Assembly (NCBI GenBank): GCA_028280485.1
Contig: JANQLS010000024.1
Location: forward strand, 1 to 45,603
DNA: 45,603 nt
Direction of reading: 5' to 3'
Origin: Planctomycetota bacterium
GTDB taxonomy: Bacteria; Planctomycetota; UBA8108; JACQVS01
Shown here: positions 8,301 through 16,067 of the stretch, piece after piece
Layout: each line of letters starts with the position of its first letter
Numbering within the stretch: the stretch's first letter is position 1
Notes under the pieces: generated by a model
Told to the model about the DNA's origin: nothing
Seen by the model: only the letters and a program-made list of their open reading frames with translations
The model's database searches: none
Translations under genes and position numbers: made by a program

Positions 8301-10922
8301 TATCCCAATTCCGATCGCTATTCCGAAGTCGCTTTAGATGCCGTCAATCTTCAAACCTCCCTCAATCGGTACCAAGATGCTCGCGACCTCTTACTGGAGT
8401 TGGCGAAAAAATATCCCAATAAAAAGATGCCCAAAATCGGCCCTCGAAGAACAACCGAGACGATCGAGCAATTCGTCAAACGACGACTGAAGGACCCCGG
8501 CTTTCAAGATTTAACCAGCTTGACTGAAGGACGCTGGCTCCGGTTTCCAGTTCGTCCCTTATGGCGGTCTCCCGCCAACTTACTCACCACTCAACGAAAT
8601 TTCTTCAACCCTAAAGGAGAGTGGCCCACCTGGTTAAAGGATGCTTTTTTCACTCACAGTAAAGATCTCATCGAATGCCGAAATTTAGATACCGGCCTCC
8701 CCATTTGGACCTTCCATTGGAGCCTTCATTCCAAACTCGATGTCCCTAAAACGATTTTCTCTCGGCGCTCTGACGATGTAGGAGCCACTTTCTTTGGCGA
8801 TCTCTTGATTTTCAACGACACTTTCAACGTCTTGGCTATCGACAGTCAAAAAGGAAATTTACGTTGGAGTATTACTTTAAAGCCTGAAGAAAATATAGAA
8901 GACAAAGACTCTCCCCTCGGACGAGGCTTGCGCTTGAGAGAACGTATCCGAGAGGTCGTTACTCACACTGCCGGAACGTTTATACGAACGAGTGAAGACC
9001 GAATCTATTGCCATTCGGGAGATGGGAGTTTTCGTTGGAAAATCGATGTCGACACTTCGGCAGGAGGCTTAAAGAAACTTAAATTGAGACAAAACCAACC
9101 TGGAGTTTTAAGAACCGGTGATCTGAGAAATCTCTACGGCCCTTACGTTGTTAATGCGGATGAGATTGCGATCTATTTAGATCCTAGCCCGGGAGAGATT
9201 GTCTACCTGTCGACTCGAGACGGAAAAGAATTGAGACGAGTAACCGTAGGTGAAAAAGTGCATCCCGCCCTCGTCACGCAACCGAAATTCGAAGAGGGCC
9301 GATTGCTTCTCCTCTACCCTAAGAAGCTTCAGGTTTTGGATGTCGTCAACGGAGAAACGATCACTCAAGCAACTGCCGACCGTCACCTCTTTCGTGACTT
9401 GTGGACGTTCCCCTCCCTACCCGGTCACGCCGTGGTTTCTACCTTGAAAACCCGTGGAAAGTTAAATTTAAAATCCTTCTCCGTCTCGACGGGAGAAACT
9501 CTTTGGGAGTACGACAATCTCGAAACGAGGAGAAACGGAACCATCGCCCTTTACGTAGAAGATCGAAACTTCTATATCCTTCACGGCGATGATAAGGCTA
9601 AGCTCGCAGCATTAAAAATCACCTCAGGACCAGAGCTGGGTAAATTTACAGCCCTAAGTCAGTGGCCGAATGAAATCACGTTGAGCCACTTTTTACTCTT
9701 CGACGACAAACCGAAGCTCAGCCTCACTTACGATTCCATCATCTTCCACGATCTCAATCACCAAAGCTTATCGGTCTACGATAAAAAAACGGGTCGCCAT
9801 CGGGGTGCGATGTTAGAACCCTTGAATAAGTTTTTAGCTGACAAACCAAGGTTTCAATTCTTAACTCGTAATGACTTACTCGTGATCGCCACGGATCGCG
9901 GTGATGCCGCCTTCGAAGCCAATTTGGGTCGTTTGGATCTGGAAGCAAAAAGGGAACGCTTAGATCGCTTACGAACCTATTTAGAAAATCCTCGTGATTG
10001 GAAAAACGTGATCTGGTTGGCCCTTCACTTCTTTAAAGAAGAGAACAGCTCTGCCTCGTTGAAAATGTTAAATGATGCTCTGCTTTCTGAACATTTACCC
10101 TCTCTGGAAAGCCCTGGCATGTACACGAAGCTCAAGTACTTGCTCGATGGCATCAAAGAAGAACAAATCAAATACTCCAAGCCCGAGATCATCTCTCGTA
10201 AACTCCGTCGACCTCCCACCATCGATGGGCGCTTAGATGAGAATTGGAATTTCAGCCACCGAGTCCGCTTGAACAACCCTCAGACAGTCAATTTGATCCC
10301 TTCACCGGGTCAAGCTCCCGATTTGTGGAAAGGCGAGGAAGACCTCAGTGGCACCCTTTACACCGGGTGGAACGATGAGTACTTCTTCTTTGCCTTCGAT
10401 GTCGATGACCACCAAATCTTCCCCTACGATAAAAGGGAAAGTTTTTGGAAGGGAGACTGCTTAGTCATCGGCCTGGATCCCACGGGCGACGGAGGTCTTT
10501 ACCATCGAACAGACGACCAACTGTTAACCTTGGCATTGACCGTTCCCAATCGGAAAAAAGAAGACAAAGACCAAAACCAAGGCAACCAAGGGGATGATCC
10601 CGAGGAAGATCCTGATGAAGAAGAGCAAAAGAACAAACCGAAGGGGCAATACGCCGTGAAGAAAAAGGATGACAATTCGGGCGTCATCTACGAAGTCGCG
10701 ATCCCTTGGAGCACGTTTGAGGCTCGCTTCGAACAAGGCGAAAAACCCCAACGAGGGAAACGCTTCGGGCTCAGCCTCATCGTCACTGACGATGACTCCG
10801 GCCAGGGAGCCACGAAAATGCTCAGCATCAACCCTTGCCATCTCCTCCCCCGAGATCAAACTTCTCGATCGATCTGGAAGCACCTCAAACCTGAGTTCTT
10901 CCCGAAGGTGATCCTCGAGTAA
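5376..10922 (+). CDS. Giant exported PQQ-propeller/TPR/CBM9-like protein
   Basis: A 1848-residue protein. The N-terminus has a signal-peptide-like hydrophobic stretch (KSGLILSFTLISLPELSS). The ATG at 5400 (MSTVKRYLKSG) would give a more usual signal peptide and may be the real start. About 355-742 is a PQQ/BamB-type beta-propeller, with blades such as GFIACLDAYDGQILWLQAY and LFRIDAQTG. About 760-1015 is TPR-like helical repeats. About 1087-1510 is a second propeller. From about 1600 to the end is a CBM9/DOMON-like domain (PPTIDGRLDENW, YTGWNDEYFFFAFDVDD), interrupted by a highly charged insert around 1726-1755. Such propeller/CBM9 proteins are common in Planctomycetota. The product is probably periplasmic or surface-located, with a scaffold or polysaccharide-binding role. 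No catalytic residues are seen and the PQQ-type repeats do not prove cofactor binding. Confidence 0.85.
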   Translation: MTPFFRTSMSTVKRYLKSGLILSFTLISLPELSSNEIPGSGLRYPTQTSWNSLYLQLEEKLDNLPPSQAAEELTVLIKELEKIQKADGEAHTVPLTLPAGRGYALGATALVKRLKKLASSETLEKYVEYLSPYLDDKMETLPERAWDNERVQFRHQLLRDHEETDLAYSLAQEHIIERLEAGDLEAAGLACRVLEQHSKATSQDQLRARWIQFRIQKILLGAAKRTHGASKYETLKKQLQSSIENPADGIDPQLKELIQKEIDRPIHSNNPLNLQVQRWRHPLWLRTQVEPQLKGGYALGSVQHRQPFEFSELRSHLDRFVPRVNPHVAPLRDEQATEAPKAIANQRASNVSLIDIALPFFPVSDGKRIYLQTYKDLIALDSSSFEQAWKTSLKEETFEALGTLKSPAPIGNTVVCTTSEIAMGLLSETGEIVWKQRVAYSRKKQGLLLTPEEFSNVKGVIAVKDILRQLDAKDDPDLLSVSLTPAYPSPNSALIGARARVDGQTFVYCISYGVDGTPLWSTYLGSSEGSDHLGMSATISPPIAREGKVFLSTNSGFIACLDAYDGQILWLQAYPRLNEAGKVRAIDKKDRWQANPIYYHKGDLYLTPSDSDELFRIDAQTGRIVGRLPRLEQTTLLGSYEDRLILGGAFLRAIHIDEEKWGQLAWTWKPPSGYAIPQGRSYIENGEVLVSDLNALYSIDAQTGTELSTALWDFRGGGGNLLPLPSGHLVVASNGGYLIYNHRERERDRIRLLPPNSELRILATARLQLKSGDLKTGLITLNEWAKKRFPPPPNNSPTDRILFELSELLRYSIEIHGSENPLTPDILILLTRTERQIPNRAVAAFQAAKWYHQHQSPTQSIAVIRQALASRLGNIDCRVNEFLEIPGQVLATNILKSIQTGTVADQAAYQKFEYAAEEAFVRAKRIGSQDAFERIVRLFPTTLTAGKAQLELAQYFKAKQNQTAALGWLIDHLRDYPNSDRYSEVALDAVNLQTSLNRYQDARDLLLELAKKYPNKKMPKIGPRRTTETIEQFVKRRLKDPGFQDLTSLTEGRWLRFPVRPLWRSPANLLTTQRNFFNPKGEWPTWLKDAFFTHSKDLIECRNLDTGLPIWTFHWSLHSKLDVPKTIFSRRSDDVGATFFGDLLIFNDTFNVLAIDSQKGNLRWSITLKPEENIEDKDSPLGRGLRLRERIREVVTHTAGTFIRTSEDRIYCHSGDGSFRWKIDVDTSAGGLKKLKLRQNQPGVLRTGDLRNLYGPYVVNADEIAIYLDPSPGEIVYLSTRDGKELRRVTVGEKVHPALVTQPKFEEGRLLLLYPKKLQVLDVVNGETITQATADRHLFRDLWTFPSLPGHAVVSTLKTRGKLNLKSFSVSTGETLWEYDNLETRRNGTIALYVEDRNFYILHGDDKAKLAALKITSGPELGKFTALSQWPNEITLSHFLLFDDKPKLSLTYDSIIFHDLNHQSLSVYDKKTGRHRGAMLEPLNKFLADKPRFQFLTRNDLLVIATDRGDAAFEANLGRLDLEAKRERLDRLRTYLENPRDWKNVIWLALHFFKEENSSASLKMLNDALLSEHLPSLESPGMYTKLKYLLDGIKEEQIKYSKPEIISRKLRRPPTIDGRLDENWNFSHRVRLNNPQTVNLIPSPGQAPDLWKGEEDLSGTLYTGWNDEYFFFAFDVDDHQIFPYDKRESFWKGDCLVIGLDPTGDGGLYHRTDDQLLTLALTVPNRKKEDKDQNQGNQGDDPEEDPDEEEQKNKPKGQYAVKKKDDNSGVIYEVAIPWSTFEARFEQGEKPQRGKRFGLSLIVTDDDSGQGATKMLSINPCHLLPRDQTSRSIWKHLKPEFFPKVILE

Positions 10923-10970
10923 TTCACCTTATTCAAGGTAATCCGCCCAGGAATCCCGAATCTTTAGGAA

Positions 10971-11018
10971 GTGCGTAAGCCAAAGGCTTACTTGCACGAT
11001 GGAGCGAAGCGACCATCG
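10971..11018. repeat. Two adjacent hairpins downstream of the giant gene
   Basis: GTAAGCC/GGCTTAC (10975-10991, 3-nt loop, with a further GTGC/GCAC outside) is followed directly by CGATGG/CCATCG (arms 10997-11002 and 11013-11018). There is no T-run, so they are not typical terminators. They look like another class of intergenic palindrome. Confidence 0.55.
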
Positions 11019-11121
11019 TTACTGAGCGAGGGAACGGGATCGATTACGCTCCAAAGGCATCCCATCATCCAGGGCCTGATTTAGCCCAACTCTTCCGAGT
11101 TCGGATCGAAACTTAAGCAAC

Positions 11122-11187
11122 AATTAACTAGCCCGAAGCGCTAGCGAGGGAAAAAGACCTCTCGCTAGCGCTTCGGGCTAGTTAATT
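11122..11187. repeat. Perfect 27-bp inverted repeat (tight hairpin)
   Basis: Arms 11122-11148 and 11161-11187 are exact reverse complements, with a 12-nt loop. The module TTAACTAGCCCGAAGCGCTA runs outward-to-loop. A near-copy forms the hairpin at 43926-43985. A related module (CCCTCGCTAAAGCTTCGGGC) with swapped polarity forms the arms of the elements at 26830-26973 and 28750-28889. It lacks a T-tail, so it is better read as a dispersed palindromic repeat than as a terminator. Confidence 0.9.
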
Positions 11188-11403
11188 TGTTAATTCAAAC
11201 GATCCCAGCTACGGAAAGCAAAATTCCTACAAATTCAGCAACGAGAAATCTCCCACAACATTATCGAATCTTGACCTAGATTCAGATTCCGGTTTACACC
11301 GATTCTCAGGTTGGTAAATTAAAGAGCGCGAAAACGCCAGAAGTGAACCGGGCTCTATTTTTCGAGCCGCCTTCCTGAAACCACCAACTGGAACGAGCCC
11401 TCT

Positions 11404-12852
11404 GTGTTGCGAGTTCTCCTGTGGGCCTTACTAGCCCTCCCCATCACTGGCTGCCTGACCATCGAAGGTCGACGAGCGATCGTCCCCTTCTTTGAGATCT
11501 ACGAAGAGGAAGCATCCTATTCGGGAGTAGGTAAAGCCAATCCAGAAGAACTTAAGCAAAAGAAAGTAACCTCCGTCGAATACGTCTTTCGCCCCTTCGG
11601 GAGTTTTGAATCGATCGGAGAAGATCGCCAACGTATCAAACTGATCTGGCCGCTCATGGATGCTTCGTGGGGTGGAGATTACGCACAATCTTGGATCTTC
11701 CCCGTTTTCTTCTACCGCGAACGCTACAAAGAGGAAGTGGGTGGTACGGATACCGACTTCATGCTCTTTCCCTTCATCTACGCGGGGCACGAACCTGAGG
11801 AGGGAAACTATTTTGCCTTCTTCCCCTTCTTCGGAAAAATCCGGGGGATCTTAGCCAAAGATGAAATCAACCTTTTCATGTTTCCTCTCTACTGGCATTC
11901 TTACGATGACGGCATGGATTCGATGCACCTCGTTTGGCCCTTCTTCAACCGAGTTCACGGTGGAGGGTACAAGGGTTGGAGGATCTTTCCGTTCTACGGA
12001 AATTACGAAGCTTTCGACAACGACGGCGACCCCCGCTACCGTAAGTCGTTCATCTTCTGGCCGTTTTATGTTCGGCAATCCAATCTCCTCAATAGCGTCA
12101 ATCCCCAAGAGCTGTTCTTCACTTTCCCTCTTTACGGCTACTCCGAAGGTCCCAATAGCTTGACGGAAACTTTTCTGTGGCCCTTCTGGATCACTTACTT
12201 AGACAAGCGAACGGGAGCTCATATGGAGGGAGGCTGGCTCTTTCCTTACCGCTTCAGTGAAGGACAACAAGACTATTGGCCTTTCTTTGGAATCAAAGAG
12301 ACTAAAAAGGTGGGGCTTTCGATCAGTGGAGGCTCCTTAAATCCCTTCGATATCGGCGAGGAAGAAGCCGTTCTCACTTCTGATGAGACAGAAGTACCCC
12401 GGGAGCGCTTTCGTCAGTTCGCTCTGTGGCCCATCCAGCGATACGACTCCACCACCAATGCCTACGGGAAAAAACACCGCTTTTGGTTATTGCCACTGCT
12501 TTGGCGTTTTTATGAAGAAGATCAAAACGAGAAGGTGAATTTAAGCGAATGGAAGCTCTGGCCGTTTTACCGCTACCGCTATGAAGATGAAGTCACCAGC
12601 TTCAATTTCCCCTCTCCTCATTGGTTTCGACAGGAAAACCCGTTCGAGCGCCAATACGCTCGTCTGTGGCGATTATTCCTCTATCGCGATAATCCCGAGT
12701 ACACCGGCTGGGAATTTCTCTACGGATTCTTAAGCCACCGAAGCGAAAAAAATGCCGAAGCGGACCGATTCTCGATTTTCTATGGATTGCTCGAATGGAG
12801 CACCGACGAAGAGGGGCACGGATTTAGGTTTCTTTATCTTCCTTGGAGATAG
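11404..12852 (+). CDS. Lipoprotein with repeated WPF/FPF motifs
   Basis: A 482-residue protein with a GTG start. It has a short signal sequence with a lipobox, ITGC (residues 14-17), predicting lipidation on C17. The body is a series of short aromatic strand-like segments separated by 15-35 residues of polar turn: LIWPLM, IFPVFFY, LFPFIYAG, FFPFFG, MFPLYW, VWPFFN, IFPFYG, FWPFYV, TFPLYG, LWPFW, YWPFFG, LWPFYR. The pattern suggests a regular all-beta, membrane-proximal structure. I do not recognise a named domain. It lies about 290 bp upstream of the mlaEFD genes on the same strand, which suggests, but does not prove, a role in the cell envelope. Confidence 0.8.
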   Translation: MLRVLLWALLALPITGCLTIEGRRAIVPFFEIYEEEASYSGVGKANPEELKQKKVTSVEYVFRPFGSFESIGEDRQRIKLIWPLMDASWGGDYAQSWIFPVFFYRERYKEEVGGTDTDFMLFPFIYAGHEPEEGNYFAFFPFFGKIRGILAKDEINLFMFPLYWHSYDDGMDSMHLVWPFFNRVHGGGYKGWRIFPFYGNYEAFDNDGDPRYRKSFIFWPFYVRQSNLLNSVNPQELFFTFPLYGYSEGPNSLTETFLWPFWITYLDKRTGAHMEGGWLFPYRFSEGQQDYWPFFGIKETKKVGLSISGGSLNPFDIGEEEAVLTSDETEVPRERFRQFALWPIQRYDSTTNAYGKKHRFWLLPLLWRFYEEDQNEKVNLSEWKLWPFYRYRYEDEVTSFNFPSPHWFRQENPFERQYARLWRLFLYRDNPEYTGWEFLYGFLSHRSEKNAEADRFSIFYGLLEWSTDEEGHGFRFLYLPWR

Positions 12853-13142
12853 TCCCCCTCAGGGAGGCTGTGTTTTTATATTGAATCAAGAGTTTAAGAA
12901 ATTGCAAAGCAGAGGCTAAACGGTAAAAATAGGGCGCGAAATGATTTATATCAATCATGCTCAAGAGGCGTGCTGAGAGGACGGCCCAAAGGACGACTCA
13001 GCAGGCACGCCAAAAGCGCCCACCAGAGGCAGAGAAGACTAAGTGAAGAGTATCAGGGGAAACCACTTCAATAGAAGAGTGCGAAGGGGCACGCCAAAAT
13101 GGCTGGCTTGTGACCAAGCTTTGATGCAGAGAAACACCTCCC
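12853..13142. other. Spacer upstream of mla genes containing a short dispersed motif
   Basis: No gene is called in these 290 bp. GGGAGGCTGTGTTTTTAT at 12862-12879 reappears with one extra base at 28696-28713 (GGGAGGCTGTGTATTTTTA), where it lies in a separate inverted repeat. The rest (about 12960-13110) is purine-rich, without an evident terminator. It may hold the mla promoter. Confidence 0.5.
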
Positions 13143-13943
13143 ATGGCTAATCCTTTGACCGCACCCATCGCCAGTATGGGCAATTTTCTTTCTTCGACCG
13201 CCGACCAAACGGGTTTTGCTTTGAGCCTGTTAGGCCGAACTCTTCTGTACGCCCCCACCATCTTCAGTCGAAGACCTCTCCGAGCTCTCTTCCGCCAAAT
13301 GTGGGTTTGCGGTATCGCCAGCATCCCTGTCACTTGCATCGTCAGTGTTTTCACCGGAGCAATCCTGGCTCTCAACGGCGGTATCTCACTCTCAAAAATC
13401 GGGCAAGAAGCGCTCATGGGTGGAATCGTCGCCGTGGGTATGGCCCGAGAAATGGGGCCTTTTATGACCGCATTGATCTTAGCTGCGAGTGTCGGCTCCG
13501 CGATGGCGGCTGAGTTAGGAACGATGAAAGTCTCCGAAGAGATCGATGCCTTAGAAGTGATGGCGATCGAGCCCGCTAAGCTCTTAGTTCTCCCCCGACT
13601 CTTAGCCATGTGCATCATGGGACCCGTACTGACGATTTACGCTAGTCTTTTAGGGACCGTCGGTGGAGCTATCACCAGTTACTACCAGTACGGAGTAAGC
13701 TACCAACTTTTTAAATCGAACGCTCTTCAAGAGCTCGCTTTTAAAGATGTTTATTCCGGTTGCTTAAAGGCCTTTATCTTCGCCATCGTCATTGCCATCG
13801 TCGGTTGCTCTCAGGGCTTGAAAGCGAACGGAGGAGCCATAGGAGTCGGTAAAGCCACTCGGAGTGCAGTGGTCACCAGTTATCTGCTGATCATCATCTT
13901 AGGTTACTACATCACGTTCCTTCTCTATCGTCTTCAATGGTAA
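13143..13943 (+). CDS. mlaE: MlaE-type lipid ABC transporter permease
   Basis: A 266-residue inner-membrane permease of the MlaE/YrbE family, which moves phospholipids between inner and outer membrane with MlaF and an MCE protein. The family core is clear at residues 96-155: AVGMAREMGPFMTAL, ASVGSAMAAELGTMKVSEEI and DALEVMAIEP. Five or so hydrophobic segments follow the usual topology, and the length is normal. Its last 7 bases overlap the start of the ATPase gene, indicating a coupled operon mlaE-mlaF-mlaD. No MlaB-type STAS or MlaC gene is adjacent. A 206-codon open frame on the opposite strand over this gene is rejected as a shadow. Confidence 0.95.
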   Translation: MANPLTAPIASMGNFLSSTADQTGFALSLLGRTLLYAPTIFSRRPLRALFRQMWVCGIASIPVTCIVSVFTGAILALNGGISLSKIGQEALMGGIVAVGMAREMGPFMTALILAASVGSAMAAELGTMKVSEEIDALEVMAIEPAKLLVLPRLLAMCIMGPVLTIYASLLGTVGGAITSYYQYGVSYQLFKSNALQELAFKDVYSGCLKAFIFAIVIAIVGCSQGLKANGGAIGVGKATRSAVVTSYLLIIILGYYITFLLYRLQW

Positions 13944-14788
13944 GCACAGAAACGAACCCTTCACCCCCACCCGCTGATAACGCTCCGAAGTTCGATATCG
14001 AACTCGAGGATGTCTACAAGACCTTAGGTCAGCTCAAAGTCTTACAAGGAGTGAGCTTTCAAGTTCGCCACGGAGAAACCTTCGTCATGATGGGCTTGAG
14101 TGGAACGGGGAAGAGCGTGACGTTGCGGCACATCGTGGGATTGATGCAACCCGATCAAGGTTGTGTCAAAGTCTTTGGAGAAGATCTCTCTCAGCTCGAT
14201 GAGAAAACACTGAAACAAATCCGCCTGAAGATCGGCTACCTCTTTCAGTCGGGCGCCCTCATCAACTGGATGACGATCCGAGAAAACATCGCCTTACCTC
14301 TCTACGAGCATCGTCCTCAATTGAAGGAAAAAGAAGTTCAAGAGAGGGTCATGGAGAAGCTTCGCTTAGTGAATATGACGCAAGCGGCTGAAAAATATCC
14401 TTCCGAAATTTCGGGCGGAATGAAAAAAAGGGCGGCCTTGGCTCGATCGATTATTCTCGATCCGGAAATCATACTTTATGATGAACCCACTTCCGGCTTG
14501 GATCCGATTATGGGAGCAACGATCGACGATCTCGTCAATGATACCCGGGACGCTCTAGGCGTCAGCCAGATCGTCGTCACTCACGATATCGGAAGTGCCT
14601 ACCGCATCGCAGATCGAATCGGTTTATTATTCGAAGGCGAAATTATTGCTTTAGGAACTCCCGACGACATCCGAAATCATTCGGACCCCATCGTGAAACA
14701 ATTTGTAAACGGTGAATCGGAAGGTCCGATCACCGAGATCTTAGAAGAGAAAAAACGGGCGGCTCAAAACGGAGCTCCCAAGGCTTAA
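13937..14788 (+). CDS. mlaF: MlaF-type ABC transporter ATPase
   Basis: A 283-residue cytoplasmic ATPase energising the MlaE permease. Walker A is GLSGTGKS at 53-60. The Q-loop Q104 lies in YLFQSGAL. The signature is ISGGMKKRAALAR (from 158). Walker B/D-loop is IILYDEPTSGLDP with D182-E183, and the switch His lies in VVTHDIGSA. The SGGMKKR signature and the 'GLSGTGKSV' P-loop are characteristic of the Mla/Ttg2A branch. The start overlaps mlaE by 7 bp. The first 17 residues are a Pro-rich extension, and the C-terminal tail is slightly longer than in E. coli. Confidence 0.95.
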   Translation: MVSTETNPSPPPADNAPKFDIELEDVYKTLGQLKVLQGVSFQVRHGETFVMMGLSGTGKSVTLRHIVGLMQPDQGCVKVFGEDLSQLDEKTLKQIRLKIGYLFQSGALINWMTIRENIALPLYEHRPQLKEKEVQERVMEKLRLVNMTQAAEKYPSEISGGMKKRAALARSIILDPEIILYDEPTSGLDPIMGATIDDLVNDTRDALGVSQIVVTHDIGSAYRIADRIGLLFEGEIIALGTPDDIRNHSDPIVKQFVNGESEGPITEILEEKKRAAQNGAPKA

Positions 14789-14877
14789 GTCTGTATTGTT
14801 TATGTTGAAACATGCTCCTCTGGAGCCCGTTTCAACCGTTCCAGCAAAGCGTAGACTTAGAGAGTTCAGTCAGACAG

Positions 14878-14883
14878 AAAGGA
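14878..14883 (+). promoter_or_regulatory. Shine-Dalgarno deciding the mlaD start
   Basis: AAAGGA lies six bases before the ATG at 14890. No comparable site precedes the upstream in-frame start at 14812. Confidence 0.7.
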
Positions 14884-14889
14884 ATCGCC

Positions 14890-15987
14890 ATGCGCGATCT
14901 CATCATCGGATTCGTATTCTTAGGAGCGATGGCTTTGATGGGCATGATCACTTTGAAGGTCACCGATGTCCCCTTCCTCGGTGCTGAACCTACCGAGTTG
15001 ACGATTCCCTTCAATCGCGTCGACGGAATTCGGGAAGGCGATGAGATTCGCCTCTACGGTTTCCAAGTCGGTCGCGTGATTCAAATTTCTCAAACTCCTA
15101 ACGACAAAGGCATCGGCTTGGTCGTTCGTTGTTCGATCAAAGAAAACTTTCAATTGCCAGCTGACAGTGTGTTTGAAGTTCGAAGTGCGAGTGCACTCGG
15201 GGGACGCTACATCGAAATCGTTCCTGGAAAGGCTGCTCTCACCAACCTGGATCAAGGTAAGTTTACAGGAACCGCGAAGGGAGATATCTTCCAACAACTC
15301 GGCTCCTTGATGGATGAAGTGAGATTCGGGAATGGCTTGATCGCCCAGTTGATCGAAAACGATAATTTGGCGACTAATTTTTCTGAGATCATTCGCGAAG
15401 CCCGAGAAGTCGTTCATTCGATCAATGAAGGGGATGGCATCTTAGGGGCCTTGATCAAAGACAAAGAATTGAGAGTTCGCGCCGAGAGTATCATCAATGA
15501 ACTCGACACCACCGCGAAAAGCATCAATGAGGGCAAGGGGGTTATCGGCATGCTGATTCACGACCCTATGGCCCGCGATCAAGTCAAACAGGTCGTCGAC
15601 GATGCAGCGGATATATCTAAAGCCATCCGAGAAAGTCGAGGAACGTTAGGGAAGCTCATCAATGACACGGCTCTCTACGAAGAATTTCAAGCTTCAGTCG
15701 AGAGCCTGAGGCATATCGCCGAAGATATGGAGAAGGGCAAAGGAACTCTCGGTATGCTCCTCAGGGACGAGAAGCTTCAGAATCAAATCAAAAGCATCTC
15801 AGAGAATCTCGAAGATATATCCGAAAAGATCGCAAAGGGAGAAGGAACTCTCGGCGCCTTAATCAACGAGAGAGACATGTACGACCGTCTCAACCGTATC
15901 TTTATCGAAGCCGAAGATGCCATCGAAGATTTCCGCGAGCAAGCCCCGATCAGTACCTTCGTAAACGCTTTGTTTTCCGCATTCTAA
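14890..15987 (+). CDS. mlaD: MlaD-like MCE protein with six 34-residue repeats
   Basis: A 365-residue protein with one N-terminal membrane anchor (residues 5-22) and an MCE domain at about 32-115 (TIPFNRVDGIREGDEIRLYG, ALGGRYIEIVPG). The start at 14890 is chosen because AAAGGA (14878-14883) sits 6 nt upstream and gives a proper anchor; a longer frame from 14812 has no such support. After the MCE domain comes a regular array of about 34-residue helical repeats centred on G-x-G-x-L/I-G-x-L-I-x-D. They begin near 147, 181, 215, 249, 283 and 317 (for example GKGTLGMLLRD, GEGTLGALINE). In E. coli the C-terminal helix of MlaD forms the pore of a hexamer. The repeats could make a long helical tube or barrel across the periplasm, which is inference. 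Confidence 0.92.
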   Translation: MRDLIIGFVFLGAMALMGMITLKVTDVPFLGAEPTELTIPFNRVDGIREGDEIRLYGFQVGRVIQISQTPNDKGIGLVVRCSIKENFQLPADSVFEVRSASALGGRYIEIVPGKAALTNLDQGKFTGTAKGDIFQQLGSLMDEVRFGNGLIAQLIENDNLATNFSEIIREAREVVHSINEGDGILGALIKDKELRVRAESIINELDTTAKSINEGKGVIGMLIHDPMARDQVKQVVDDAADISKAIRESRGTLGKLINDTALYEEFQASVESLRHIAEDMEKGKGTLGMLLRDEKLQNQIKSISENLEDISEKIAKGEGTLGALINERDMYDRLNRIFIEAEDAIEDFREQAPISTFVNALFSAF

Positions 15988-16067
15988 GTCGCGGTTGAAA
16001 CGAAATCCCACTCCTGAGGCCGAATTCGATTGATTTTCCCACTCTCGACGGTACTCTTGGCTAGCTT

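Noticed and set aside
11122..11187. Rho-independent terminator
   Set aside because: Although the hairpin is perfect, neither side has a T-run; a copy in a different context at 43926 fits a dispersed repeat better.
12998..13618. 206-codon minus-strand open frame
   Set aside because: It is antisense to mlaE, whose protein has unmistakable family motifs, so the opposite frame is a shadow.
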